This document shows, piece after piece, positions 37,576 through 46,650 of a stretch of DNA of 64,000 nt. The stretch is from Cupriavidus sp. D384 (lineage in GTDB: Bacteria > Pseudomonadota > Gammaproteobacteria > Burkholderiales > Burkholderiaceae): assembly GCF_001652915.1 (NCBI RefSeq), contig NZ_BBQI01000030.1:57896-121895 (forward strand), read 5' to 3'. The notes under the pieces were generated by a model. The model was not told the DNA's origin and made no database searches. It saw only the letters and a program-made list of their open reading frames with translations. Position numbers and translations under genes: made by a program. Each line of letters begins with the position of its first letter. The first letter of the stretch is position 1.

Positions 37576-38490
37576 ATGAATCAGAATTTGCAGCAGATTG
37601 ATCTCAATCTCCTCTTCGTGTTCGACATGCTGATGCAGGAGCGCAACCTGTCACGCGCGGCCGAGCGACTGCACAAGAGCCAGCCGGCGGTGAGCAATGC
37701 GCTCAGTCGTCTGCGCGAGCAACTGGGGCAACCTCTTTTCCGCCGTACCGCTAAGGGACTCGAGCCCACTGCCGGGGCGATGACGCTGCACGTGCCGGTA
37801 CGGCAAGCCCTGCGCTTGCTGCAGGCAGGGCTTGCCGTTCAAGAGAGTTTTCAGCCGGACACGGAGCGAACCTTCCGACTGTCGATGAATGACTATGGGC
37901 AGCTACGGCTGTTACCGAGCCTGATGACCCGGCTGATGGCGCTGGCGCCGCAGGTGAAGCTGCAGGTACTGTCGGACGAAGGTGCCCTGATCCCGCAGCG
38001 ACTGGCCAGCGGAGATCTGGACTTGGCGATTGATTACCTGTACTTCGACGACGCCGATTTGCTCTACCAACCGATTCACGAAGAGCGCCTCGCAGTTATC
38101 GGCCGACCGGGCCACCCTGCATTCAGGGAAGGCCTCGACAAGACGGCGTATCTGGCCGCACAGCACGTCTCGCTCTTGCCGCGAGCCGGCCGCGGCAGTC
38201 CGCTCGAGATCGTCCTGGGCTCGGCCAAAGTGCAGCGCCATGTGCAGTTGCAAGTTCCGCACTACCTGACCATTCCAGCCATCGTCGCCAGCACCGATTT
38301 GCTGGGTACCGTGCCCTGGCACTTGGCCAGGCATTTCGTGCACAACTATGGCTTGCAGCTCGCGGAGCTTCCTTTCGAAACGCCTGCGGTGCAGGTCAGC
38401 TTGATATGGCACCGTCAACAACAACACATGTCTGGTCTGCAATGGCTGAAGGAGCAAATTGCGCAAGTTGCACAGACCGAATCGAGCTGA
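37576..38490 (+). CDS. LysR-family regulator
   Basis: A 304-residue LysR protein. The N-terminal winged helix reads LNLLFVFDMLMQERNLSRAA and SQPAVSNALSRLREQLGQPL. The C-terminal co-inducer domain spans about 95-300 and belongs to the NodD/LinR-like group with LSMNDYGQLRLLPSL. ATG at 37576 is preferred to the TTG just before it. Divergent arrangement with the hydroxylase-SRPBCC gene suggests that this is its target. Confidence 0.9.
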   Translation: MNQNLQQIDLNLLFVFDMLMQERNLSRAAERLHKSQPAVSNALSRLREQLGQPLFRRTAKGLEPTAGAMTLHVPVRQALRLLQAGLAVQESFQPDTERTFRLSMNDYGQLRLLPSLMTRLMALAPQVKLQVLSDEGALIPQRLASGDLDLAIDYLYFDDADLLYQPIHEERLAVIGRPGHPAFREGLDKTAYLAAQHVSLLPRAGRGSPLEIVLGSAKVQRHVQLQVPHYLTIPAIVASTDLLGTVPWHLARHFVHNYGLQLAELPFETPAVQVSLIWHRQQQHMSGLQWLKEQIAQVAQTESS

Positions 38491-38571
38491 TGTGGCGGGC
38501 CTCATTGGGCTGCCTGCGCGATGGATCTTTGAATCCATAGTGGCGCTGCCTGCGCTGTGTCGGGAAATCGG

Positions 38572-38601
38572 GCGGCGCGTTCGAGCCCTGCAGCCGCACC
38601 A
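38572..38601 (+). other. tRNA-like 3' end remnant, possible attachment site
   Basis: GTTCGAGCCCTGCAGCCGCA followed by CCA looks like a T-loop, T-stem, acceptor strand and CCA. The acceptor strand is one base short and no matching 5' half folds convincingly, so it is not a working tRNA. tRNA 3' ends are common attachment cores for genomic islands, so this may be an old island boundary. Confidence 0.35.
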
Positions 38602-38609
38602 ATAAAATC

Positions 38610-38641
38610 AAGGGTTTACAGGGGTTTTCCTGTAAACCCTT
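38610..38641. repeat. 13-bp perfect hairpin
   Basis: AAGGGTTTACAGG (38610-38622) and its complement CCTGTAAACCCTT (38629-38641) with a six-base loop. It lies nine bases after the tRNA-like CCA. It could be a terminator for the LysR gene or an integrase arm-site relic. No uridine run follows directly. Confidence 0.6.
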
Positions 38642-38810
38642 GTGCATTTTGCGGTCTATGTAACCGCCATGTAACCCGATTGGATCGCCGCGATCCATCT
38701 GGAACCATGTCCTGCCTGCGCCTACAGTTGCTTCGTGCCCCATTTGCTCGTGTGGCACATAGGTCTCGCGCGATAAAATCCTACCCACTGCATCAAAGGG
38801 GACCGGGGTC

Positions 38811-39033
38811 GTGTCACAAGCAACAACGCCACAAGAATGCGTCGCTGCCGCAAGGCAGCTTTATGCCGTTTTGAAAGGGCATCTCGATCGTCCAACTTGC
38901 ACCAGCAGGATGTGCGGAATTCCCTCGTGAGGCGATGGGCCTCGATGGAAGACCGTTCAACGTCATCGACCGTCAGACCAAGGCTCGCGAAATCATGCGG
39001 CTATGGGAAGCCTTGGGACGATCAGGACAGTAA
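38811..39033 (+). pseudogene. Small frameshifted ORF
   Basis: A GTG at 38811 after GGGG opens VSQATTPQECVAAARQLYAV, continuing LKGHLDRPT. The protein-like frame then shifts near 38900 to one that reads EAMGLDGRPFNVIDRQTKAR and ends at TAA 39031. Together they look like one gene of about 74 codons with a frameshift. I do not recognise it. The rest of 38642-38810 shows no gene. Confidence 0.35.
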
Positions 39034-39076
39034 TGCATGATGGCAAGGTGTTGCACTTTTGATTTGAGGCCGCCAT

Positions 39077-40099
39077 TTATTGTCGAGGTGGCGCAGTACT
39101 TTCGCGAATTACTAGGTCAGGCTCGAACTCGGTCTGGATGTTTTTGGCTCCTCCTTCGATCTGCTCAATCAAGTTGCGCGAAGTAAGCTCGCCAATCAGA
39201 ACGGGATTCGAGTGCACTGTCGTTAGCGCGGGTGTTACCAGTTCCGCCATCTGCCAGTCGCCGAAGCCTGTGACAGAGATGTCGCTCGGAACCGAAAGTC
39301 CCAATGTGCGGCACTCCGCGATCGCCGCCACAGCAATGAAGTCATTGATGCATATCAGGGCGGTCGGCTGTTCCCGATGCAACAGCAAGTCCTTGCGCTG
39401 CAGGCAGACGCGCACCGCTTGTCGCACAGCAGATGCATCGTAAGGGGTCGGAAAAATGCGGTTATCGGGTAAGGAAATGTCGTTCTCGCTGAGGACGTCT
39501 CGGATCCCCAGAAGCCGTTGAGACGATAGAAACTGAGTTTCGAGAGGACCTGGGAGCACTGCAAACTGCCGGTGTCCTTGTTTGACTAAGTAGGTGGTTA
39601 GCCTGCGCATAGCCAAGCGGTTGTCATACCCCACCGTCGGATGCATCCCTTCGCGGTCCACGGCCCACATTAGTACATACGGGATAGCGTGCTTGTGTAT
39701 CAGCGAGAAGACTTCGGGATGATGTTGTGAACCGATTATTGCGATCCCGTCCACTCTACGCTCCAATAGGGCGCGGGCGCAGCGCAATTCGGTCTCACTG
39801 TCGTCCCGATGGCAAGTCAACAGAACGGTATATCCAAGCCGGTCGAGCTGGGCCTCCAAGGTATCTACTGCTTTGGCGTAAAGTTCATTCATCAGTGTCG
39901 GCGCAATTATGCCCACCGATCGCGTGCGCCCCTGACGTAGTTCGCGAGCCGCCGAGAAGGGAACGTAGTTGAGGCTTGCAATAGCGTTCTGCACTCGCTC
40001 CAGCGTGTCAGGTCGCAGCCTATCCGGCGATGTCAGTGCACGGGAGACTGTTGCCGAGGAAACGCCGGCGAGGAGGGCGACTTGCTTGACATTCACCAT
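39077..40099 (-). CDS. LacI-family regulator, copy A
   Basis: A 340-residue LacI/GalR protein. Helix-turn-helix: VKQVALLAGVSSATVSRAL; hinge: NYVPFSAARELRQGRTRSVG; C-terminal periplasmic-binding-like sensor with TALICINDFIAVAAIAECR and VTGFGDWQMAEL. The sequence is intact and highly similar to the copy at 57918-58937; the DNA-binding part is nearly identical, so both may bind the same operators. Differences cluster in the sensor domain (around residues 195-240), which could mean a changed inducer. It precedes no intact operon here, because the bug gene behind it is truncated. Confidence 0.9.
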   Translation of the reverse strand: MVNVKQVALLAGVSSATVSRALTSPDRLRPDTLERVQNAIASLNYVPFSAARELRQGRTRSVGIIAPTLMNELYAKAVDTLEAQLDRLGYTVLLTCHRDDSETELRCARALLERRVDGIAIIGSQHHPEVFSLIHKHAIPYVLMWAVDREGMHPTVGYDNRLAMRRLTTYLVKQGHRQFAVLPGPLETQFLSSQRLLGIRDVLSENDISLPDNRIFPTPYDASAVRQAVRVCLQRKDLLLHREQPTALICINDFIAVAAIAECRTLGLSVPSDISVTGFGDWQMAELVTPALTTVHSNPVLIGELTSRNLIEQIEGGAKNIQTEFEPDLVIRESTAPPRQ

Positions 40100-40223
40100 A
40101 TCGGGTCAGATGTTATCTTCAGCCGGAATGACGGCCGTCTGCCATCCATTGTAACGATTGGTAGTCGAAAGCAGTTCCCGTCGTTGGAGGGTTCCCGAAG
40201 ACGGATCGACATCCCTGGTGAGG

Positions 40224-40842
40224 CTAGTCGAGCCGGACCTTTGCTGAATCTGCCACTCGCTTCCACTTCGAAACTTCGGCGCGAAGCAACGCATTGAACG
40301 CCTCAGGCGTGCCGCCTGCGATCTGCGCTCCTTGAGCCATCAGCTTGTCGCGGACCTCCGGATCCTGAAGGGCTTTGTTGAACTCGCTGTTCATCTTAGC
40401 AATGATGGCCTGTGATGTCCCGCTCGGGACCATGAACCCGCCCCAGGAAACGGCTTCGTAGCCGTTTATCCCGAGTGCTTCATCTACCGTGGGCACATCG
40501 GGCAGTGACGGTAATCGAGTCTTGCTCGTGACCGCGAGCGCCCTGAGCTTTCCACTCTTGACTTGCGGCATTCCCGCGAGCGAGGTGGGAAGGGCAACAT
40601 TGATCTGCTGACCGAGCACGTCTGTGAGCGAAGGCGCGTCTCCCTTATAGGGAACGTGGTTCATCTTGACGCCAGCCATGGTACTAAGGAGTTCCCCGGC
40701 CAGATGGCTGCCCGAACCATTGCCGGCGCATCCAAAGGTGATCTGCCCTGGCCTAGCCTTTGCCATCGAGACTAGTTGGCGCAGGTCCTTTATTGGCGAA
40801 TTTGCTGCTGTGACGATAATGAGCGGCACCGTTGTCACTAAG
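40224..40842 (-). pseudogene. Bug/TctC receptor fragment, copy A
   Basis: The last 200 residues of a Bug-type substrate-binding protein (VPLIIVTAANSPIKDLRQLV to KWKRVADSAKVRLD), colinear with residues 129-328 of the intact copy at 59067-60053. The signal peptide and first lobe are missing. Homology stops at 40842, which marks the end of the IS5-family insertion. A product would be cytoplasmic and non-functional. Confidence 0.88.
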
Positions 40843-40977
40843 GAATTGCTGATCAATGAGGTTTGCGCTTGATGTTGCACAAGCCAAGGACTTCAGCTTT
40901 CGCAATCCGGGAGAGATGGGCCGATTCAAGCCGTCTTTCTCGCGTTTCGCACCTTTCCTGGTCGCGCTTTTGCGCGC

Positions 40978-41428
40978 TCAGGACGGATTGCTCCCCTCTA
41001 AGGACAACAACAGCCTCCTGGCGAACACCAGATTCGCCAAACCAAACAGGCTGAACAACTGCGCCGTGTTCTTGAACAGGCCCTTGTAGCGAACCTTGCG
41101 ATGACCAAACAGATTCTTGATAACGTGGAACGGATGCTCAACCCGCGACCGAATCTGTGCCTTGACCCGCTCGACGGCGATCAGCAAGTCCTTGACGGCT
41201 CCGTCACACATCGCCTTGATCTTGCCGCGCTTGACGGCCACCTGCCACTTCACGGTCTTGCCTTGCATCTCCTCGCGCTTGTCCACGCCCGTGTAGCCCG
41301 CGTCGCCAAACGCATGCTCCTCGTGGCCATGCAGCAAGGCATGGGCCTGCGACACGTCCGACTCTTGGCCGCTGTGCCCACCACGCTATGCACCAGCCCA
41401 GAGGCCGCATCCACGCCGACGTCGGGTA
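40978..41428 (-). pseudogene. IS5-family transposase, C-terminal part
   Basis: On the minus strand GVDAASGLVHSVVGTAA, then SQAHALLHGHEEHAFGDAGY, then RSRVEHPFHVIKNLFGHRKV give the DDE-domain C-terminus of an IS5-type transposase. A one-base deletion near 41358 (TAAK instead of TAAN-E) shifts the frame between the first two motifs. Confidence 0.85.
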
Positions 41429-41573
41429 GCAGCGGCGCATTTCTGCGCCACTGCCCCCTAAGGTAGGGTCGAGAACTGGCGCGCGCACCTTCAGGTGCCG
41501 GTGGTGATTCCACCGCTTTCGCGATGGCCCGCAATCCGGCGACCATAGTCACGTTTCCAACTCCCGCCACGTC

Positions 41574-41607
41574 AAACGCAGCATGCGGTTTTCCCGCACT
41601 ACGCTTT
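41574..41607 (-). ncRNA. Group II intron domain V
   Basis: A 34-nt hairpin, the exact length of domain V. On the minus strand the 5' side begins AAAGCGTAG, which contains the catalytic AGC. The distal stem GTGCGG/CCGCAT closes a GAAA-type loop and the basal stem is AAGCGTA with TGCGTTT. It follows the maturase stop by 35 bp, the expected order. The 5' ribozyme domains are absent. Confidence 0.7.
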
Positions 41608-41641
41608 CCTGTTTGCTTCATGTCAAGGTATATGGGACCTA

Positions 41642-42131
41642 TCATGCCGGGGCCGCTTTCGTCGATGGTCGACGACGAACCCGATAGCCGTTGAACAGCT
41701 TCAGTTCGTCATAGAGCCACCGCCTACTCCACGTCTTCCAGCCGAAGCCCCGACGATTCCGGGAGCGCTCCAGATGGCGCCTGACCTTCTTTTCCACCCA
41801 GTCCTGGATGAAGCTGAAGCACTCACTGGAGTGTCCGACCGCGAAGTAGTTCACCCAGCCACGTAGCACCGGATTTATCAGTTGCACCACCCGATCCACC
41901 GGCTGCGACTGGTATCGCCTGAACACCTCCTTGAGTTTGCGCAGCAACGCCGTGCGTTTCTTCAACTTGGGCGTATAGTGCGCTCGCCACACCTGTCTCT
42001 TTATGCTGCGCAATCGACGGAAGTCGAATCCCAGAAAGCCAAAGCTCTCACCGCAGTCCAAATCCACCGTGCGACTCTTCTCTTCATTGACCTCGACCTG
42101 CAACTTGGCAAACTCTTCCCGAAGCCGTCGG
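41642..42131 (-). pseudogene. Group II intron reverse transcriptase/maturase, C-terminal fragment
   Basis: About 160 residues: RLREEFAKLQVEVNEEKSR, GESFGFLGFDFRR, then the maturase X domain VLRGWVNYFAVGHSSECF, VEKKVRRHLERSRNR and WLYDELKLFNGYRVRRR. The catalytic YADD palm is missing. Homology begins right where the IS5 N-terminal homology ends, at about 42131, so one deletion removed the intron 5' part plus some IS5 sequence. Confidence 0.85.
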
Positions 42132-42494
42132 CTTTCGCGTCAGTTCATGCTCGACGAGCAGGCGGCGAAACTTCAGCAGCGTGGTCGCGTCTGGCACCGC
42201 CTCGACTGCCAGGTCGATCCCGGCAAACGCCCGCATCGCCATGCTGTCGTACAGCGCGTCTTCCAGTGCCTCGTCCGACAGCCCGTACCACTGCAGGAGG
42301 AAGTAAATGCGCAGCATCCGCTCAAGGCCGATCGGCGGCCGGCCACGTTTGCCCTTGGGGTAGTACGGCTCGACCGCCGCAATCAGGCGCGCCCACGGCA
42401 CCACGCTCTCCATCTCCGACAGGAAGCGCTGGCGGCGCGTCACACGCTTCTTGCCGTGACTTTCCGCTTCCGCAAAACTGATCTGTCGCTTCAT
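42131..42494 (-). pseudogene. IS5-family transposase, N-terminal part
   Basis: Begins MKRQISFAEAESHGKKRVTR and continues LRIYFLLQWYGLSDEALEDA and LKFRRLLVEHELTRK, a typical IS5 N-terminus of about 121 residues. It then fuses to maturase sequence in another frame. ATG at 42494. Confidence 0.88.
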
Positions 42495-42709
42495 CACAGG
42501 ACCTGAATCATGGACACGCTCATGACAACGCGCTCACCCAATGCCTCGATGACTCGCGCACTGATTTAATCAGATGGTATGGACGCCTCCCCCCGGCAAC
42601 GGGGCGCCGCTTACCTGCAAGAGTAACTGTAAGGGTCCTCGCTGCCATGGCATCCCTATGCCAAAGTGGAGGTGTCGATTGCAAACGACCCTGATCGGGA
42701 CGATCCAAA

Positions 42710-43720
42710 ATGAAGCTTACCGTCATCGGCATGGATATTGCCAAGCATGTCTTCCAACTTCATGCGGTGAATGCCAACACCGGTGAAATCGAGCGCATCA
42801 AGTTGAAGCGGAGCCAGGTCACCGACTTCCTTGCTCAGCGGGAGCGTTCACTCATTGCCATCGAAGCTTGCGGCAGCGCCCACCGTTGGGCACGAGAACT
42901 GCAGAAGCTCGGCCACGAAGTGAAGCTCATCTCTGTGCGATCGGTTCGTCCCTTTGTGTTGCGTAATAAAACCGACGCTGCCGATGCCAGAGCTATCTGG
43001 ACAGCAGTCCAGCAGCCCGAGGCGCGGTTTGTTGCGATCAAGAGCGAGCAGCAACAGACCATTCTGGCGCTGCACCGCATCCGGGCTCAACTGATGAAGT
43101 TCCGGATCATGCAGACGAACGCATTGCGCGGCTTACTCTATGAGTTTGGTGAAGTCCTTCCGGAAGGATCTCGGGAATTTGCCGAAAAAATTTCTGGTGC
43201 GCTTGCCAAGATCGCGAATCGCTTGCCAGCCATACTGATCGACAGCCTACGAGAGCAATGGGCACGCGTGCAGGCAACCGACAAGGAAATCGCTGTGCTG
43301 GAACGTCGGCTCAAGGTTGCGCTTTGCGACAATCAGGAATGCCAGAAGATCGCTGAAATTCCTGGCGTGGGGCTGCTAACCGCCACGGCTGCGGTGGCTG
43401 CGATCGGCGATGCCAAAACGTTTCGCTCCGGGCGTGAGTTCGCTGCCTGGTTAGGCTTGGTACCGAAACAAACGGGCACCGGTGGTCACGTGCGCCAGCT
43501 TGGCATTAGCAAGCGAGGTGACACCTACCTGCGCACCCTACTCATACACGGCGCCAGATCGGTGATCATCAAAGGCGCATGAACCGCCTGGCTCGACGGA
43601 TTGCTTCAGCGACGTCCTTTCAATGTAGTGGTGGCTGCCGTAGCCAACAAACTCGCCCGGACCATCTGGGCGGTGCTAGCAAGGGATACGAGATACACGG
43701 CACCCGCCATGGCTGCATAG
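42710..43720 (+). pseudogene. IS110-family transposase with in-frame stop
   Basis: The frame starts MKLTVIGMDIAKHVFQLHAV. It carries the DEDD-type IS110 N-domain (D9; KTDAADARAIW) and the C-terminal transposase_20 region (IPGVGLLTATAAVAAIG, RQLGISKRGDTYLRTLLIHG). TGA at 43580-43582 stops it after 290 residues. Downstream the same frame continues AWLDGLLQRRPFNVVVAAVA and ends at TAG 43718, the normal IS110 tail. Several codons between are missing. The DNA just before (about 42576-42709) is probably the element's left flank. Confidence 0.85.
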
Positions 43721-44302
43721 CCAGGTGCGTGGCCCGCCTGAACTGACTTCTTCTCAAGGAGCGCAAGCATTGATCGCATGATGGCTAACAGGTTGGACCG
43801 GGGCGAGGAAAACCCGATAGGGAATGTGAGCAGCAACGCTCGATGATCAGATGAGGACCTCGCCAGCGAATTCCATATGGGCCAGCAGGCTGAGCGGCCT
43901 GCACAAAAGGGCCGGACATAGGCGTGCTGCCTTCACCTGTCGACCACCATGTCAATCGGCTTGCAATCCGGGAGGCGTCCACATAAGGCGATTCCCTAGT
44001 GACGGATCGCGCCGCAGCAACTATGACAGTTGTGCATCGCCAGAACACCGGGTTGTCGCGCCATCATCAGTACGAGCACGCTGACAACCAAGGTGGCCGC
44101 ATTGATCTGGAGTATCGGATGCGGGCTCAAAGTACTGGCTACTGAGCGGCCCCAGATCTCAATGCCTTTACGTTGACCGCCAGCCAAAGCGGCAGTGTCG
44201 CAGACACCACGCATCAGAACAGCTTCGAAGATTGATCCTGCCCGGCAACTTTCATGTCGCAGAATCGTCTGCGTAGCTAGGTACGCCTCCGCTACTCCCA
44301 AA
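43721..44302. other. Unassigned, probably IS110 right flank and debris
   Basis: 582 bp with only short, unconvincing frames on both strands. No known protein or RNA pattern was recognised. Confidence 0.4.
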
Positions 44303-44641
44303 TTAGGGCGTCATCTCCTGGATGCAGCTTGATGCGGGTTTCAACGTGCGTTCCTTCGGCGCGAGTATGCCTGCGGACGGTCCATTCTCGATCGTCTGTT
44401 GCGAAGATATTGGCGCCAACATGGGCGTTGCCGTACGGGGCGTTAGTATGCGCAAGTGATCTGCTAATGCGATTTCCAGCGTCCCATTGCCAGTTGCAGC
44501 TAGTAGAACGACCACGCCTGGGTTACGGTGAAATGGGAAGCGCTGATCATCCAAGAAATCAGAATCGTGCGTCAGTATGATGCGTCGCGTTTCACAAGCC
44601 GTCGCGAAACTGGCCTCGTCGGCGTGTCCAATGAGCGCCAT
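44303..44641 (-). pseudogene. PIN-like DUF5615 toxin, N-terminally truncated
   Basis: The 112-residue frame has HADEASFATACETRRIILTH, DSDFLDDQRFPFHRNPGVVV and the tail SSQQTIENGPSAGILAPKER, which fit the DUF5615 PIN-like family found in toxin-antitoxin pairs. The family normally has about 40-50 more residues before this, with the first acidic residue (LLDEN). That part is missing and the upstream DNA is reductase debris. No antitoxin gene is adjacent. Confidence 0.55.
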
Positions 44642-44649
44642 GCTAGGGT

Positions 44650-44788
44650 AAGCCGCCTACTTTTCCGATGAGAGTAAGGCGTCCGGGCCAGCCCTTGCGC
44701 CCGCAGCGCTCGTGCCGCCGTGATGCCGTGATGCCGTGATGCCGGCGGCGGGTGTCCCGACGACTACGATGTGCTCACGGGAAATCAT
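44650..44788 (-). pseudogene. Ferredoxin reductase N-terminal fragment, copy A
   Basis: MISREHIVVVGTPAAGITA is the FAD-binding start of a NAD(P)H-ferredoxin reductase. A tandem triplication of GTGATGCC (44719-44743) then shifts the frame. After it, RALRAQGWPGRLTLIGKVGG restores the family pattern in another frame. Homology ends at about 44650 next to the DUF5615 remnant. Its ATG overlaps the ferredoxin stop (TGATG), as in a P450 redox operon. Confidence 0.75.
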
Positions 44789-44885
44789 CAGAGATCCTCG
44801 TGAACCTCGATTGCAAGCGCCGGACAGATCCCAGCGGCCAAGCGGGCAGATTCGTGTTGATCAGTCGACGGTTCCGCACCCGGGG
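44788..44885 (-). pseudogene. Ferredoxin C-terminal fragment, copy A
   Basis: The minus frame reads PSTDQHESARLAAGICPALA then IEVHEDL and stop. This is the tail of a 3Fe-4S ferredoxin of the P450-partner type; the last cluster Cys is in GICPALA. The N-terminal half is absent. The parallel segment at 54958-55156 retains it. Confidence 0.75.
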
Positions 44886-44900
44886 CGATGAGCGAACTCC

Positions 44901-45548
44901 CTACGCTGGCCCCATCCCAACAAGCCTTGAGACCATCGCTGCGGCATTCTGAAGTGTTGGAATGATTTCATTCTCGATCCTTTCGGGTGTCGCCTCGGCT
45001 GGCGATGTGGAAATCCCGATAGCCAGCTGGCGGTTGCCAACCCGAGCAAGCGGGACTGCAACTGAGATCTGATTGCTCTCTGGATACTCGACCATCGCCC
45101 ATTCACCGACCCCGAGGGTCAACGCCTGTGTGAGCGCGCTACTTGGAGGCAGGATGCTTCCAACCCGGAGATTCATCACCACGAGGCGACGGCGTTCCGC
45201 GAGTGCCATCGCCCTTCCAATAATGATCACCCCGTCGGGGTTCGCTTCACCCAGGTTGGATGTTCCTGCGTACGTGTCAGCCAGTTGCTGGAGCATCTGC
45301 TGAACCGAGTCTGTCACTCCCAAACTTTCCAAAGCAGCAAAGCCGATTTCGAAGACTCGGGTAGTCAAGCGCCATTGGTTGCCCTCGCGCGCGACATATC
45401 CCTCCTCCTCCAAAGTCAATAGAAAGCGCAGAACGGTCGGGTGCGGCAGGTCTACGGCACGCGACAACTCCGCCAACGTAGGTCGCCCGTTCTCTCGGAA
45501 AGCGCGCAGCACCGCTAGACAGCGTTGGATCGATCTATTATTCTTCAT
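44901..45548 (-). CDS. IclR-family regulator
   Basis: A 215-residue IclR protein. The winged helix ([20 protein letters not shown], then [19 protein letters not shown]) is followed by the effector domain, somewhat short for the family. It is divergent from the Bug-led catabolic operon with 94 bp between the starts, and that gap holds two strong palindromes. It probably controls the operon and itself, responding to a pathway metabolite. Confidence 0.9.
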   Translation of the reverse strand: MKNNRSIQRCLAVLRAFRENGRPTLAELSRAVDLPHPTVLRFLLTLEEEGYVAREGNQWRLTTRVFEIGFAALESLGVTDSVQQMLQQLADTYAGTSNLGEANPDGVIIIGRAMALAERRRLVVMNLRVGSILPPSSALTQALTLGVGEWAMVEYPESNQISVAVPLARVGNRQLAIGISTSPAEATPERIENEIIPTLQNAAAMVSRLVGMGPA

Positions 45549-45550
45549 TC

Positions 45551-45585
45551 GTACACCCTGTGTACCGCTAGTTCACCTAGTGAAC
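45551..45585. promoter_or_regulatory. Two IclR-type operator palindromes
   Basis: GTACACcctGTGTAC (45551-45565) and GTTCACctaGTGAAC (45571-45585) are perfect 6-3-6 palindromes whose centres are 20 bp apart, close to two helical turns. They lie between the divergent iclR and bug genes. The shape agrees with tandem dimer sites for an IclR tetramer. Binding is inferred. Confidence 0.75.
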
Positions 45586-45642
45586 ATCATAAACCAGGTG
45601 CCCTTGAGATGCAACCTGCTTCTTGAGGTCAGGAGACAACGA

Positions 45643-46626
45643 ATGAAACGATGGATATTGGGCTTTAGCGCCGCTGTGGTGGGGTGCTGGGCAGCGACCG
45701 GTCAATCTGTTGCGAACGCCAGCGAGTCCTGGCCGAGTCGCCCGATCAAGTGGGTCGTGCCGTATCCGCCGGGCGGCACCACTGACATGCTGGCACGTAT
45801 CGTCGGTGCCAAGCTCTCTGAACGACTCGGGCAGCCCGTGGTGATCGAGAACAAGCCAGGCGCTGGGGGCGATGTTGGCACGGCCTATGTTGCGAAACAG
45901 CCCGCTGATGGATACACCATCGTTATGGGCAATATTGGTCCTATTGCCATCAACCCCACGCTTACTCCCGACGCTCGCTTTTCTCCCACGCGAGATCTCG
46001 CGCCGGTGACGCTCCTGGCGGAGGTTCCCAACCTGCTGGTGGTCAACCCGCAACTGCCGGTCAAATCGGTGAAGGAACTCGTTCAGTACGCGAAGCAACA
46101 GCCCAATCCCTTGTCGTACGCAACGCCTGGCAACGGAACATCTTTGCACTTGGCGGGTGAACTGTTCGCTTCGACAGCGGGCCTGCGCATGGTTCATGTG
46201 CCATACCGCGGTAGCGGCCCCGGCCTGAACGACACGATGGCAGGCCATGTACCGATCATGTTTGACAACATGCCTTCGGCATTGAATCTCGTAAAAGGCG
46301 GAAAGGTTCGCGCACTCGCCATCACGAGTGCTGTCCGTTCCCCGTTGCTGCCGGACGTCCCAACGATGACTGAAGCTGGTCTGAGCAACTATCAGATCAC
46401 TGGTTGGTTCGGCGTCTTGGTACCTGCCGCAACGCCGAAGCCGATCGTCACCCGTTTGGATGCCGAAATTCAAGCTGTACTCAAGATGCCTGACGTCCGC
46501 AGCAAGATTGGCGACATCGGCGGAATCATCTCTGGCGCAGGACGAGATGAGTTCGGCCGATTCATCCAGCAGGAGTCGGCGAAATGGCAAAAGCTCATTC
46601 GTACCGCGCACATCACCGTGCAGTAG
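45643..46626 (+). CDS. Bug/TctC-type tripartite tricarboxylate receptor
   Basis: A 327-residue periplasmic binding protein. Signal peptide: MKRWILGFSAAVVGCWAATG to about VANA. The family hallmark KWVVPYPPGGTTDMLARIVG and PGAGGDVGTAYVAK follow, then GNGTSLHLAGELF and VPYRGSGPGLNDTMAG. AGGAGA at 45631 fixes the ATG at 45643. Bug proteins capture carboxylates, often with no cognate TctAB beside them, and none is seen here. It opens the catabolic operon, so its ligand is probably the pathway substrate or an inducer. Confidence 0.92.
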   Translation: MKRWILGFSAAVVGCWAATGQSVANASESWPSRPIKWVVPYPPGGTTDMLARIVGAKLSERLGQPVVIENKPGAGGDVGTAYVAKQPADGYTIVMGNIGPIAINPTLTPDARFSPTRDLAPVTLLAEVPNLLVVNPQLPVKSVKELVQYAKQQPNPLSYATPGNGTSLHLAGELFASTAGLRMVHVPYRGSGPGLNDTMAGHVPIMFDNMPSALNLVKGGKVRALAITSAVRSPLLPDVPTMTEAGLSNYQITGWFGVLVPAATPKPIVTRLDAEIQAVLKMPDVRSKIGDIGGIISGAGRDEFGRFIQQESAKWQKLIRTAHITVQ

Positions 46627-46650
46627 GTCAGTTACTTTAAGGAAGAAGCA

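Larger units (their letters stand above)
39077..40842 (-). repeat. lacI-bug duplicated cassette, copy A (truncated)
   Basis: This segment matches 57918-59685 in the same orientation, including the intergenic part. Copy A ends at 40842, where homology breaks and the IS5-family element begins. By eye the two LacI proteins differ at about 26 of 340 positions. Confidence 0.85.
40843..42575 (-). mobile_element. IS5-family element carrying a group II intron remnant
   Basis: The element starts exactly where bug copy A is cut. The transposase N-terminus (42131-42494) and C-terminus (40978-41428) flank a group II intron 3' portion. The outer ends share an imperfect CTGAT-AA pattern (near 40848 and 42561-42573), consistent with IS5-type terminal repeats. 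About 80 residues of the transposase are missing between the halves, so a deletion followed intron entry. Confidence 0.7.

Noticed and set aside
38492..38601. A complete long-arm tRNA (Sec or Ser type)
   Set aside because: A partial acceptor pairing can be drawn, but the anticodon stem has a six-base loop and the T-stem pairs poorly. Only the 3' end resembles a tRNA.
40856..41089. Short plus-strand frames at the bug/IS5 junction
   Set aside because: They span the junction and are antisense to the transposase end. No recognisable protein results.
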